From the NCBI GenBank assembly GCA_020161795.1, contig JAIUOR010000039.1:1-64000 (forward strand): a stretch of 64,000 bases of DNA, given 5' to 3'. Made by a program: the position numbers and the translations under genes. Within the stretch, counting starts at the first letter, position 1, and each line of letters opens with the position of its first letter. Below are positions 8,112 to 16,928 of this stretch, one piece after another. This stretch comes from Actinomycetota bacterium. Lineage in GTDB: Bacteria > Actinomycetota > Actinomycetes > Propionibacteriales > Propionibacteriaceae. The notes under the pieces are model-generated. The model was not told the origin of the DNA, searched no databases, and saw only the letters and a list, made by a program, of their open reading frames with translations.

Positions 8112-9137
8112 TCAGAACGGCGGCTCATCGCTACCGGCCCAAGGATCAACTGGGGTCTGAGGGAGAGCGCCCGTGGGTAACGGCAGGCTCGCCACCACAT
8201 AGAGATTCAAGATGTCGTCGCGGTCCATGAACAAGATCTGGCTGCGCCTTGTGGCGTCGAGCGCATTGCCCAGCCAGTTGCGCGCCGCCTTGGTGATCTC
8301 TCCGCCCGCCACAATGAACGCGTGATCGACCAGCACGCGACGGTTGACCTCGGGATCGAAGATCTCGTGCGCGAGCATCATGAGTGCCTGATTGTAGATC
8401 TCCGCCATGTTGGCGTTGCCGGCCCTAGTCACGCCCGAGGCGTCGAGCTTTCCCTTTTTCGCCTGGATGCCGAAGTACAGCACGTGCTGTGTTGGCAACG
8501 TGTAGCGCATCCAGACGTCCTTGCCGTACTCCAGCGCCTTATCCCTGTGCCCAGCCTCAGTAATGCGGTGATACCCCAGTTGCCGGAACAGGGGCAGCAG
8601 CACTTCTTCGATGAGGTCGTCCTCGCTGCACTGGTCGAGGTACGCAGCAAGAAGCTGCCGTCGCTCGATCTCGGCTTTGCTGAACGGCCGGTGTGGATTG
8701 GCGGCCAAGACAGTGACCGTTTTGGTGCCGACGTGGCGTAGATAGCAGTGCTTGTCATCGCCGAAGAACGCCTCGAAGCCCTCGCGGCCGAGGACGTCGT
8801 TGAGCTGTGCCAGAGCACGAGGTCGGTCTGATCCCTCGTTGTGCCGGTCAGCCGGGCTCATAAGTTGGTCGATGAGGCGACAGAAGACGTCCGGCGGATG
8901 GGTCAGCCCGTCGTGAGGCTCGTCCAGCATCTGCTCCAGCACGTCCGCAACCCAGCGGTGTCGCGTCGATCCGTCATGCTCAAATTCCGTCTCCAACTCA
9001 CGAAAGAACTCCGTGATGTACATGCTGGAGCGGTAGGGGAAGTACTTCGCCTCGTCCTCGTTTTCAGCGTCGTCGCGGCCGATATTGCCGACCACTAGGT
9101 CGGCCAATGCCTCGAGGTTACGGCGCTTGAACTTCAC
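8112..9137 (-). CDS. Defence-like protein: AbiJ-type N-terminal domain with PD-(D/E)XK-like C-terminal domain
   Basis: A 341-residue protein. The first ~120 residues (RNLEALADLVVGN, FPYRSSMYITEFF, HDGSTRHRWVADVLEQML) recall the AbiJ N-terminal domain 3 family found in phage-abortive-infection proteins. Residues ~180-260 contain EYGKD (Glu203, Asp207) followed by IQAKKGK (Gln225-x-Lys227), the pattern of a PD-(D/E)XK nuclease of the Mrr-like QxK type. A plausible role is abortive infection by nucleic-acid cleavage. It starts a few bases from the frame of the divergent membrane-protein gene. Family assignment is from memory. Confidence 0.6.
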   Translation of the reverse strand: MKFKRRNLEALADLVVGNIGRDDAENEDEAKYFPYRSSMYITEFFRELETEFEHDGSTRHRWVADVLEQMLDEPHDGLTHPPDVFCRLIDQLMSPADRHNEGSDRPRALAQLNDVLGREGFEAFFGDDKHCYLRHVGTKTVTVLAANPHRPFSKAEIERRQLLAAYLDQCSEDDLIEEVLLPLFRQLGYHRITEAGHRDKALEYGKDVWMRYTLPTQHVLYFGIQAKKGKLDASGVTRAGNANMAEIYNQALMMLAHEIFDPEVNRRVLVDHAFIVAGGEITKAARNWLGNALDATRRSQILFMDRDDILNLYVVASLPLPTGALPQTPVDPWAGSDEPPF

Positions 9138-9266
9138 GAGGTGATTGTCGCAAGCGGTCCCGACAAGCAGCGTCGCTTGCGCACCCGATCAGTCGCTCGG
9201 CCGGGTCCCGCACGGCGGAGATCTTCCGGACGCGGGTGGCCCCAGATCTTCGTCGATACTTCTCCA

Positions 9267-9914
9267 GTGAGGCTTCGCTGGGCAGTTCCCGTCTTGTTTC
9301 TGATTGCGGCGGGGGGCGCGACGCTCGCGACCCGCGGCGCTGACTCCACCTGGCAGTCGATCTGGGCCGGCGTCGTAACGACTCTGGTGGCGGCTGCCGT
9401 TGTCGACGCAATCGCGTTAGTCGAGCGCTCGCACAACGATAAACCCGTACGCCAGATGGCCGGGCGCCGGATTGGTCGAGTGCACCAGATCGTGCTCGAC
9501 ATGGTCGTCACCATCTTCGATGACTATCAAGCCGAGGCGCGTGACTGGCCGATGCAATTGCGGCAGGTTCAAGACCGTGCTGAGGACTTTGACACGCCAG
9601 CAAAGGTGTTTCCGGTCCGCACCCGCCGCAGCCAGCTGATCACCTTGCTCGCACTGCTCGAAGACAATATCGACGAGCTTGCGGGACTGGCCGCGGCAGG
9701 TGTTCTTGCCCGTGAGGCTGACATCGTGGACCGCGCTCTGAGCAGGTCGGGATTTCTCTCGTGCGTACGGTCAGCCGCTGCCGGCGTCCGCTGGGACTCA
9801 GGCCGTCCCATCGTGGGTGATCAGGCAGCCGCGCTCCTAGAGCAGCTTCAACAGGTCTTGCCTGCCGCTGCTCGCGCCGCTGGCTCGACTTGGAACTATG
9901 GCGAGTGGCATTGA
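9267..9914 (+). CDS. Membrane-anchored hypothetical protein
   Basis: A protein of 215 residues from the GTG at 9267 (257 from a GTG at 9141). Two hydrophobic segments lie near the N-terminus (AVPVLFLIAAGGATLA and VVTTLVAAAVVDAIALV), followed by a helical cytoplasmic domain. The later start is preferred because the extra N-terminus is Arg-rich and because it leaves promoter space for the divergent gene at 9137. No catalytic motif is recognised. Next to a defence-like gene, it could be a membrane partner, but this is only inferred. Confidence 0.5.
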   Translation: MRLRWAVPVLFLIAAGGATLATRGADSTWQSIWAGVVTTLVAAAVVDAIALVERSHNDKPVRQMAGRRIGRVHQIVLDMVVTIFDDYQAEARDWPMQLRQVQDRAEDFDTPAKVFPVRTRRSQLITLLALLEDNIDELAGLAAAGVLAREADIVDRALSRSGFLSCVRSAAAGVRWDSGRPIVGDQAAALLEQLQQVLPAAARAAGSTWNYGEWH

Positions 9915-9969
9915 TGCTGGACCCCTGTCGTTCCCGACTCTCGTTCGACCCTCGTTCTGCGGTGGCGTG

Positions 9970-10285
9970 GCCACAGCGCCGTCGCCGTAGAGGGTCGATC
10001 ACCAAGACCGGCAACGGCCATGCCCGTCGCCTGCTGGTCGAGGCCGCGTGGCACCACCAGAAGGTGTATCGGCCCGGGAAGACGATGCAGGATCGGTGGG
10101 CACTCGCCCCCATTGCCGCACAGGTCCGCGGCGATGCGGGGAACCGACGGCTGCACCGTCAGTGGCTGCGGTTCACCGCCCGCAAGAAACGGCCCACCAT
10201 CGCCGTGGTCGCGATCGCTCGCGAAGTCGCCGGCTGGTGCTGGTCACTGGCCACCCTCGACCTCGACGAACCTCTCGCCGGGTAG
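9970..10285 (+). pseudogene. IS110-family transposase, C-terminal remnant
   Basis: Residues RRRGSITKTGNGHARRLLVE and AIAREVAGWCWSLATL match the C-terminal Transposase_20 domain of IS110-family transposases. The N-terminal RuvC-like DEDD domain is missing and homology begins abruptly near 9970, so only the last ~100 residues remain. It marks an old insertion inside the defence-like island. Confidence 0.8.
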
Positions 10286-10662
10286 TCGAGACCGATTCTC
10301 CTTGTCGATCCACGATCTGACCGAGCCGCGTCCGGAGCGACCCGCGCTACGACTATGAGCCGTTCACCGCCTGAGGTGGACGACGCTCGCTTCTAGACAA
10401 GCGGACAAGCCCCAGCCGAACAGCGCCGTCCTGCGGTAGCCAACCCGCGCATATCAGTCTGACCAGCGTCGCGAACCCGCCCGGAACCAGGTACCAAGAT
10501 CGACAAGGCAAGAGGATGAGGCGCCGCCGAGAACCCATCCCGGCGGCGCCTCACCCTGCCACTTGACAAGCAGGCACTACATATCAGTCGCCACTGGCTG
10601 GCCAGTCGCGTTGTGTGTCGCCACGTTGCCCCAGCCGGTTGGCAGACTGAGAAGGTAAGAGA
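10286..10662. other. Intergenic stretch without a gene
   Basis: No coding frame is supported. It holds the end of the IS110 remnant, a strong GC hairpin at 10518-10552 and presumably the promoter of the STAND NTPase gene. Confidence 0.6.
10518..10552. terminator. Strong GC hairpin
   Basis: GAGGCGCCGCCG at 10518-10529 pairs perfectly with 10541-10552 across an 11-nt loop. It lacks a T-run, as is common in actinobacteria. It separates the IS110 remnant from the STAND gene. Confidence 0.5.
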
Positions 10663-12273
10663 GTGCAGCCGTCACGCCCAGACTCGATAGGGTCGCCACC
10701 TCCATTGGCGTCCGCGTTCCAGTCCACCCAGGCACTTGATGTCGTTGAGCGAGCGCTGTACGCCGCTCCGGCAAAGGTGGTGGTCTGCGGCCCAGGCGGG
10801 GTCGGGAAGACCCAGATCGCAATTCAACTTTTCGACCGCTCGTTGAGCGATCTTCGAGCATGGATCTCTGGGAACTCGCGCAACTTGATCATCAGTGGCT
10901 ACGCCGAAGCAGCGTCGCGCCTCGGCCTCGCCAGTGCGAAGGTCTCCAACGAGGAGCTAGCGCAAGTTTTCTTACAGTACCTGGAGCGCAGCACTACGAC
11001 GTGGCTCGTGGTTATTGATGATCTGCAGGATCCTGACCAGATAGGGGATTTGTGGCCACCAACCACACCGTTCGGCAGGCTCTTGGTTACCACTCGTCGC
11101 CGCGACGCCAGCCTCTCAAGCGATGGTCGCACTGTCGTGCAAGTCGATGGATTCACTCAAGCGGAAGCGCACGACTATCTCAGGAGACGCCTGAGCGCCA
11201 GCGGCGCACGACCCCTCTCAAGCGAGCTACTAGCCGAAGCGGACAATCTGGCGCTCGATCTTGGTCACCTTCCGATGGCGCTTGCTCAGGCCGCAGCGGT
11301 CCTTGAGCATGAACGCATTCCTGTTGCCGCGTATCGCGAGCTACTGGCAAGAACTGAGGCAGCGCTACGGCACGGGCGGAAAGGCGAAGCCGCAACTGCG
11401 CACGATGAATTCCGAGAGCTTGGCCGGGAGCTAAGCAGGGTTCTGGGATCAGACGACCTCCTCACGCTGTCTGCAAGGCAGAATGCTGCGTACTGGTCAT
11501 CAGAGCTCGGTAGATACAGCGAAGCCCGGACCGAGTTCGAAGGCCTGCTGCTCGACCTCGAGCGGGTTCTCGGAGCCAACCATCCGCGAACGCTCAGCGT
11601 CAGGAACAGCATTGCCGCACTCCACGCACAGACAGGCGATACCCGCAGAGCCGTTTCTACCTTTGAGCAGCTACTTGCCGACCAACTCAACGTCCTAGGA
11701 GCTGAACATCCGGCCACGCTTGCAACCCGCGCCAACCTCGCCACCTGGAGAGGTAGGGCAGGAGATCCGGCGGGGGCAGCTGCTGCATTGGAAGAGCTGG
11801 TGGCCGATCAGTACAACGTACTCGGGCCGGAGCACCCGACTACGTTTGCAAGCCGCTCCAATCTCGCGGTGTGGAGGGGCCGAGCTGGTGACCCTGCTGG
11901 GGCGGCCGCGCAGTTCGACGACCTCGTCTCAGACATGAGGAGGGTCATAGGCCCTGATCACCCGAGCGTCTTCGACGCGCGAGCCAACCACGCTGAATGG
12001 AGAGGTCGAGCTGGTGATCCGGCAGGGGCCGCCGAAGAGTTCGAGACTCTTGTGTCCGACCTAGCCCGCGCCATGGGCCCCGATCACCCGAACCTCGGGA
12101 ACGCACGAGCACATCTTGCTGTATGGAAAGGGCGAGCCGGTGATACGGCAGGAGCTGCCGAGGAACTTGAAGCCCTAGTGTCTGACTTGAGCCGCGTCAT
12201 AGGCCCTGATCACCCGAGCACTGTGAGTGCCCGGGCGAAACTTGACCAGATCACCGGTGTGAGTCGTGACTGA
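10663..12273 (+). CDS. STAND NTPase (NB-ARC-like) with C-terminal TPR repeats
   Basis: A 536-residue protein. Residues 20-230 form an NB-ARC/STAND module: Walker A GPGGVGKT (43-50), Walker B LVVIDD (115-120), a TTRRRD motif (143-148) and GHLPMAL (211-217, equivalent to the plant GLPL motif). From about 250 to 530 come roughly six TPR-like units of 42 residues (LGPEHP...NLAVWRGRAGD). Such proteins sense a ligand through their repeats and oligomerise; many are antiphage or regulatory. No effector domain is fused. The start is a GTG at 10663 with AAGG about 7 bases upstream. It overlaps the next gene by 8 bp. Confidence 0.85.
   Translation: MQPSRPDSIGSPPPLASAFQSTQALDVVERALYAAPAKVVVCGPGGVGKTQIAIQLFDRSLSDLRAWISGNSRNLIISGYAEAASRLGLASAKVSNEELAQVFLQYLERSTTTWLVVIDDLQDPDQIGDLWPPTTPFGRLLVTTRRRDASLSSDGRTVVQVDGFTQAEAHDYLRRRLSASGARPLSSELLAEADNLALDLGHLPMALAQAAAVLEHERIPVAAYRELLARTEAALRHGRKGEAATAHDEFRELGRELSRVLGSDDLLTLSARQNAAYWSSELGRYSEARTEFEGLLLDLERVLGANHPRTLSVRNSIAALHAQTGDTRRAVSTFEQLLADQLNVLGAEHPATLATRANLATWRGRAGDPAGAAAALEELVADQYNVLGPEHPTTFASRSNLAVWRGRAGDPAGAAAQFDDLVSDMRRVIGPDHPSVFDARANHAEWRGRAGDPAGAAEEFETLVSDLARAMGPDHPNLGNARAHLAVWKGRAGDTAGAAEELEALVSDLSRVIGPDHPSTVSARAKLDQITGVSRD
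11755..12258 (+). repeat. 126-bp direct repeats within the STAND gene
   Basis: Four similar units of exactly 126 bp start near 11755, 11881, 12007 and 12133 and encode successive 42-residue TPRs. The conserved core reads CGAGC.GGTGA.CC.GC.GG. Similarity at the DNA level suggests recent duplication or gene conversion. Confidence 0.8.
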
Positions 12274-12799
12274 GAGAGAGTCGCGGACGAACCCGTTCTC
12301 AATTTGGGAATCGGTGACTGTTGAGAGTTGTCTAGACAATCCCTCAATGATCGAGGTTCTACATGCCACTACTGTGACTGCAGCTGCGGTGCTCAGCGAT
12401 GAACGTGAGCGATTCGACGACTTGAGTCGTCAACTCGCTAGAACGCGGCAGCAGGTCGCCAAGGCACAACAGCAGTTGGCCAAAGCTCAATTGCAGACAT
12501 CAGTCCCTCAGCGGAGCATTGCGAGACTTGAGGAACGCTTGAGCGCACGAGAGTCAGAGTTGGCGGAGTTGGGACGTCGAGCACGCATCTCGGTCGTGAT
12601 CGCTTGGGTGGGTACCGTTTTGGTCGCTGCCGGCATCAACTACCTCACCGACGGAGAACAAGGGGCGTTGGGCTGGATCCTGCTGCTCGGAGGAGCAGCG
12701 GTCGAAGTTTGTGCGTTCTTTGTGAGCGGCAGCCAACCACGGCGAGAGAGTCCGCCTCGTGACGAGTCAGATACCCTCGCGGACCAGGACGCTGGTTGA
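12266..12799 (+). CDS. Coiled-coil protein with two membrane segments, coupled to the STAND NTPase
   Basis: A 177-residue protein starting at a GTG (12266) that overlaps the end of the STAND gene by 8 bp. Residues ~45-105 form a long Gln/Ala/Arg-rich coiled coil (QQVAKAQQQLAKAQ), followed by two transmembrane helices (~108-126, ~133-152) and a charged tail. Translational coupling makes it a likely partner. It could be a membrane-perturbing effector switched by the NTPase, but no family is recognised, so this role is inferred from context only. Confidence 0.7.
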   Translation: MTERESRTNPFSIWESVTVESCLDNPSMIEVLHATTVTAAAVLSDERERFDDLSRQLARTRQQVAKAQQQLAKAQLQTSVPQRSIARLEERLSARESELAELGRRARISVVIAWVGTVLVAAGINYLTDGEQGALGWILLLGGAAVEVCAFFVSGSQPRRESPPRDESDTLADQDAG

Positions 12800-12944
12800 A
12801 TCGCAGTTGCGAACTCGTATTCGCGCTTCGAGCGGCGGTCGATTATGAACGAGACAGTTGCCGTGCCTTCCGGGAGCCGTCCAGCACCCTGCCCCACGAC
12901 GGTCCCGATCCGGCATCCGTGCAAGCATCACCGGGGTGTCCAAG

Positions 12945-13160
12945 ATGTGGTGGAAGTCGGTCGATGCCTTCACAGCCGACCTTCCCGGAGCGAGCGAGAC
13001 GCGCCTTCGTGAGATGAGGGACTGGGCCGAGCAGCGCCAGCGCTCGTCGGACGCGCCCGGAATGGGACGCAACCCCCGAGCTCGTCGCCAGTTCCGGCAG
13101 ATGCGCGATGCCGCCGACTCCGAACTCGATCGACGTGGATTGCTCTGGCCCGACGCCTGA
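12945..13160 (+). CDS. Small hypothetical protein
   Basis: A possible 71-residue protein (MWWKSVDAFTADLPGASETR..., ending LDRRGLLWPDA), basic and helical. The frame is open further upstream, but the ATG at 12945 or a GTG at 12936 begins the part that reads like protein. No clear ribosome-binding site or known family. It lies between the STAND pair and the converging methylase gene. Confidence 0.35.
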   Translation: MWWKSVDAFTADLPGASETRLREMRDWAEQRQRSSDAPGMGRNPRARRQFRQMRDAADSELDRRGLLWPDA

Positions 13161-13332
13161 ACGTTCCCGCTGGAGGGTCGCCTAGCGTGCTCAGCGTGGT
13201 GCGTCTGAATCTCGCGCACATTGACTTTGCTCCGGAGCTGGTGCGTCCAGAACTCGCGCACAATTGCGGCCGCAACTCGCGCTCAGAGCCAGCGTGATCA
13301 CTCTCGAAAGGGATCGACAGGTCGCCTCGAAG

Positions 13333-16300
13333 TCAGCCAAAGAGCGTGTCCGGATCGCTTGGGATCTCGGATGTGCTCGCTGGCTTGGAGGCCTGCTTCC
13401 GCACGTGAGCGGACACAGGAAGCACTCCAGCCGCTGTCAGGTCGACCACTGTGATGGCTGGCCCGTCGACGATGTCGTCAAGTAGTTGCGCTTGTACGGG
13501 GTGGATGTCTGTGAGCAAGGTCAAGACGTGCAGGAGGTCGACGAGGTCAGCGGTGTACTCGGGGAGCCACGTGGCTGGCTGCAGGTTCGATAGTGGACTG
13601 TTTCGTCGGTCACCGATGGTGGGTCGTTCGCGGTTTCTGCGTCGGTAGGAGAACCACTGCGTGAGGATGCGTTTATTGCCCACGCTGTAGTTCCAGACAA
13701 CTTCGGGCACTGGGCCTATGCGACCTGTTCCGACGTGGAGGATCTGGTCGGCCGCGTGATAACTGAGTTCGTCTGGCATGTTGTTGTCGTCTGCGGGGAT
13801 CGGATGACCGGCGAGGACTTTGGCCGCGCGATCCGCGGGAAGTCGTGGCGCTCCCTGCGGGCGGCTTGCTGCGGGATCGACAAACCTGGTGCCGTAGCTG
13901 TGTAGCCAGATGACCCGTCGCCCAAGGTCGATGGCGCGGTTGAAGAGGACGGGGTCTGCGGTGAGAGGAATGCGAATGCCTGGTGTGCGGAGGTGTTGGG
14001 CAAACGTGGTGTGGTAGCCAGGATGGGCTAGTACCGCGGCGATGTAGGCCATCAGATCAGGGCCGTGGACAGATTGCCCGATGCGATCCGACATGGCGGT
14101 CAGGATCTTGGGTGTGGTGTTCGGGATGGTTCCGGATGCGTCCCGCCAGAGCGGCCAGGTCCGCCCGCCTCTGTTGTTGTAGTGGTGGAGATCTGGGACT
14201 TCAGCGGTGAAGGTCGCCGCCGGTCCGTCTTCGACGGGTCGATCATCTGGTGCCGTGAGGTACACCTGGTTCGGGCCTCGGACGTGCCACAGCGTCGGGT
14301 TCGGGCGGTTGATGAGTCGCTTGTCCGGGATGATCCACTGCCGGTCGAAGGACCTGAACGGATACCGCACCGGCTCGGGGAGCTTCCCCGTTTCCTGGGC
14401 GAGGGCGCATGTGGGTGGTAGGAAGCCGGGGAGGTTGTCTGAGAGCTTCTTCTGGACGTTGCGGTCGACAGGGTGCTCCTGCATGAGTTCTGGCTTGCGC
14501 TCGAGTGGTGCGGCGATGAATGCGCCCCAGCGTCGTGTGAGCGTTTCCCGGTCTGGGGCGATGGGCCAGGTGCGGCCGACCATGGTTCCGGAGCCTGAGT
14601 AGAGGAGAAGATCTCCGAGTTCTGGGTAGGCGGCCCAGTCCGCGACGGAGGCGGGCCAGAACGGGGCGTACGGGCTGGTGGCCGCTTGCTTCCAGCCGTC
14701 GTCGGTCAATGAGATGCTCGCGAGCTCTTTGAACTTCGCGGCGCGAGGGCCGGCGGCGAGAGCCCGGTGGTACACGGGCGCCGGGGCGGTTCCGGTGCTT
14801 CCGTCGCGGATGGCGATGGTGATGCAGATGCGCTGTTGGACGCCCTGGAAGATCCTTGTCGAGACGGGGGGCTGGATGCCTGGTTCGGGGGTGCAGTCGA
14901 TGACGTAGACCGCGTCTGCACGCTCGCGGAGGTAGGCGCGCATCTCGGAGAATCCGGCGCCGCCGAGGAATCCGGCGGCGGTGATGAAGCAGACGATGCC
15001 GCGGTCAGAGTTGGTGTGCTGGTCGAAGACCTTGTCGGTGGCCCATCGCCAGAAGTAGACGTACGGGTTGTAGAGGTGCTTGACGTGTGTTCCGACTCCG
15101 AGACTCTTGTCAGGGATGAATCGGGCTAGTGGCGCTGGCCGATCAGGTGTGCCTTGTTCGACGAAGCCGCCGCGTCCCTTGCTCTTCTCCTTGTACGGCG
15201 GGTTGCCTAGGACGACCATCACCGGCTCGTACGCCTTGATCTTGTTGGCGTCACGACGCGACTGTGCGATCGGCTCGTACCAAGTTCCCAGCTTGGTCTC
15301 CTCGACGAGTGGGTCGTCGAGGGTGTTCGTGACGTAGGTACGCAACTTGGACTGAGCAGATGCGGGGACACCGAGGTCGGTCAACTCAGCGAGAAGCCGC
15401 AGCTGGGCCACGGCGTACGGGCCGATCTGCAACTCGAACCCGGCTACCCGGTTCACTGTGTCTGCAAGAGCACCTGGGACTGCACCTGGGCCTAAGTCGT
15501 CCGTGACTCGCTGGCCGATGCGTCTGACGACCTCGAGCAGGTAGGTCCCGGTGCCCAGAGCGGGGTCTAACACAGTGACGGTTGGTTCGGCGAGCCCGCC
15601 GGGCAAGCCGAAGCGGGTGGACAACGCTTCGTCGACGAGACCGGTCATGGCGCGGACCACTTCAACAGGTGTGTAGTAGGAGCCAGTCTTGCGGCGCAGC
15701 GCGGGGTCGTATTCGGCCAGGAAATCTTCGTAGAAGTACAGCCAGGCGTCGGGGTTGCCCTTGGACAGCTTCTGCCAATCCACGACCGAGAGGGTTCGGG
15801 TCAGGGTCGCCACCGATGTTTGAAGTGCGTCTTCGGCGAGTTGGCCGTCGGTGAGGATACGCAGCGCGGTGCCCACGAGTGTGTGTTCCTGGGCGGCAAG
15901 CTTCATGGCGGCGGCCGAAACGCCTTGGTTGAGGTCGATGCCGCGGACGCGGGCCATGAGTAGCCCGAAGGTGACTGCTTGGGCGTAGGAGTCAGCGAAC
16001 TGTTCATCGCTCGCGTCCGGGAACAGCAGGTGGCGCCAGTCGTCGGCGAGGTTCTTCAACAGCTGATCTCCGGCGACCAGCTGCTCAGATACCTCGTCAC
16101 GGAGGAGGCGGCAGAGTCGAGCCGCAGTCTGCGCTAGCTGGGCCGGGCTCGTCGGGGGCTGAGGATCCCAGGTAAGGAAGGTGCCGATGAGGCCAGCCAG
16201 CGCATCTGGAGCTTTGAGGGCAGCTCCAGAGGTCTCGACGTCTCCGATCAGGCGTTGGGTGGCGTAGTGATGCTCGCCGTAGTTCCAGACCGAGAACTCG

Positions 16301-16689
16301 TTGCCGTCGGTGTACATCAGGTTGGGCAGCGCCGACAGTTTCGCCCATTGCGACTTGTCGTGCTTTGTCGTAAACCGTCGAGGGTCTGCGCCTTTACCCG
16401 GAGCCTTCACCTCGATGAAGCCGACGAGGACACCCTTGACGGTGACAGCGAAGTCGGGCCGAACCTGCAGTCCGCTGAGTGAGGATTCACCTACCAGCAC
16501 CACCTTGGCCGGGTCTACGCCTGCTGCGGCTCCGAGTGCTCGTATGTAGGTCTCCAGCGGTCCGCGGAGCTGGTCCTCGGGCTGCCCGCTGATGGCAGCG
16601 GATCCGAGTTTGGCTTTCGCCGTTTTTCCGAAGGTGGCGGTTGCGGCCTGTACCTCGGCGTGATCAGTCACAGGCTCGACCGTAGTCAA
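13333..16689 (-). CDS. Type ISP/IIG-like restriction-modification enzyme
   Basis: A 1118-residue single-chain enzyme. The N-terminus has a PD-(D/E)XK nuclease core (RPDFAVTV with Asp79, FIEVKAPGKG with Glu93 and Lys95). An N6-adenine methylase follows: KTGSYYTPVEVV (334-345), the AdoMet motif DPALGTGT (375-382) and the catalytic NPPY (496-499). The C-terminal half resembles the target-recognition region of type ISP enzymes such as LlaGI. No helicase motifs are seen between nuclease and methylase, and the protein is shorter than LlaGI (about 1,580 residues), so it may act as a type IIG-style cutter that methylates and cleaves its site. Confidence 0.85.
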   Translation of the reverse strand: MTTVEPVTDHAEVQAATATFGKTAKAKLGSAAISGQPEDQLRGPLETYIRALGAAAGVDPAKVVLVGESSLSGLQVRPDFAVTVKGVLVGFIEVKAPGKGADPRRFTTKHDKSQWAKLSALPNLMYTDGNEFSVWNYGEHHYATQRLIGDVETSGAALKAPDALAGLIGTFLTWDPQPPTSPAQLAQTAARLCRLLRDEVSEQLVAGDQLLKNLADDWRHLLFPDASDEQFADSYAQAVTFGLLMARVRGIDLNQGVSAAAMKLAAQEHTLVGTALRILTDGQLAEDALQTSVATLTRTLSVVDWQKLSKGNPDAWLYFYEDFLAEYDPALRRKTGSYYTPVEVVRAMTGLVDEALSTRFGLPGGLAEPTVTVLDPALGTGTYLLEVVRRIGQRVTDDLGPGAVPGALADTVNRVAGFELQIGPYAVAQLRLLAELTDLGVPASAQSKLRTYVTNTLDDPLVEETKLGTWYEPIAQSRRDANKIKAYEPVMVVLGNPPYKEKSKGRGGFVEQGTPDRPAPLARFIPDKSLGVGTHVKHLYNPYVYFWRWATDKVFDQHTNSDRGIVCFITAAGFLGGAGFSEMRAYLRERADAVYVIDCTPEPGIQPPVSTRIFQGVQQRICITIAIRDGSTGTAPAPVYHRALAAGPRAAKFKELASISLTDDGWKQAATSPYAPFWPASVADWAAYPELGDLLLYSGSGTMVGRTWPIAPDRETLTRRWGAFIAAPLERKPELMQEHPVDRNVQKKLSDNLPGFLPPTCALAQETGKLPEPVRYPFRSFDRQWIIPDKRLINRPNPTLWHVRGPNQVYLTAPDDRPVEDGPAATFTAEVPDLHHYNNRGGRTWPLWRDASGTIPNTTPKILTAMSDRIGQSVHGPDLMAYIAAVLAHPGYHTTFAQHLRTPGIRIPLTADPVLFNRAIDLGRRVIWLHSYGTRFVDPAASRPQGAPRLPADRAAKVLAGHPIPADDNNMPDELSYHAADQILHVGTGRIGPVPEVVWNYSVGNKRILTQWFSYRRRNRERPTIGDRRNSPLSNLQPATWLPEYTADLVDLLHVLTLLTDIHPVQAQLLDDIVDGPAITVVDLTAAGVLPVSAHVRKQASKPASTSEIPSDPDTLFG

Positions 16690-16838
16690 GAGCTAGGCAG
16701 CGGACACGCCTTACGCGCCGCCCGGAACTCTGGAGCTCGGCGCCCGCGGCCCGCGGCACCTGCGTCGATACGCGTGACCGCCACCTTGCACGGAGAGTCA
16801 TGACGAGGCAGATGGTCCCGACACGACCCTACGATCAC

Positions 16839-16885
16839 GGGGTTGAGGAACAACGGAACAGTGGTTAGCGCTGAGAACGATCTTG
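16839..16885 (+). repeat. Left terminal inverted repeat of the Tn3 element
   Basis: First 32 bp identical to the other end; 44/47 overall. It begins with GGGG as in classical Tn3 ends. Confidence 0.93.
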
Positions 16886-16928
16886 CCTGCGGAGTTCTGA
16901 GGCCACGTCGGGTCTACGGTCGTGGTTC

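Noticed and set aside
10353..10538. Minus-strand frame of 61 codons between the IS110 remnant and the STAND gene
   Set aside because: Low-complexity composition, no ribosome-binding site, and it overlaps the hairpin at 10518-10552.
11755..12258. Regular repeats considered as a possible CRISPR array
   Set aside because: The repeats are coding, 126 bp long and contiguous, with no unique spacers; they encode TPR units.
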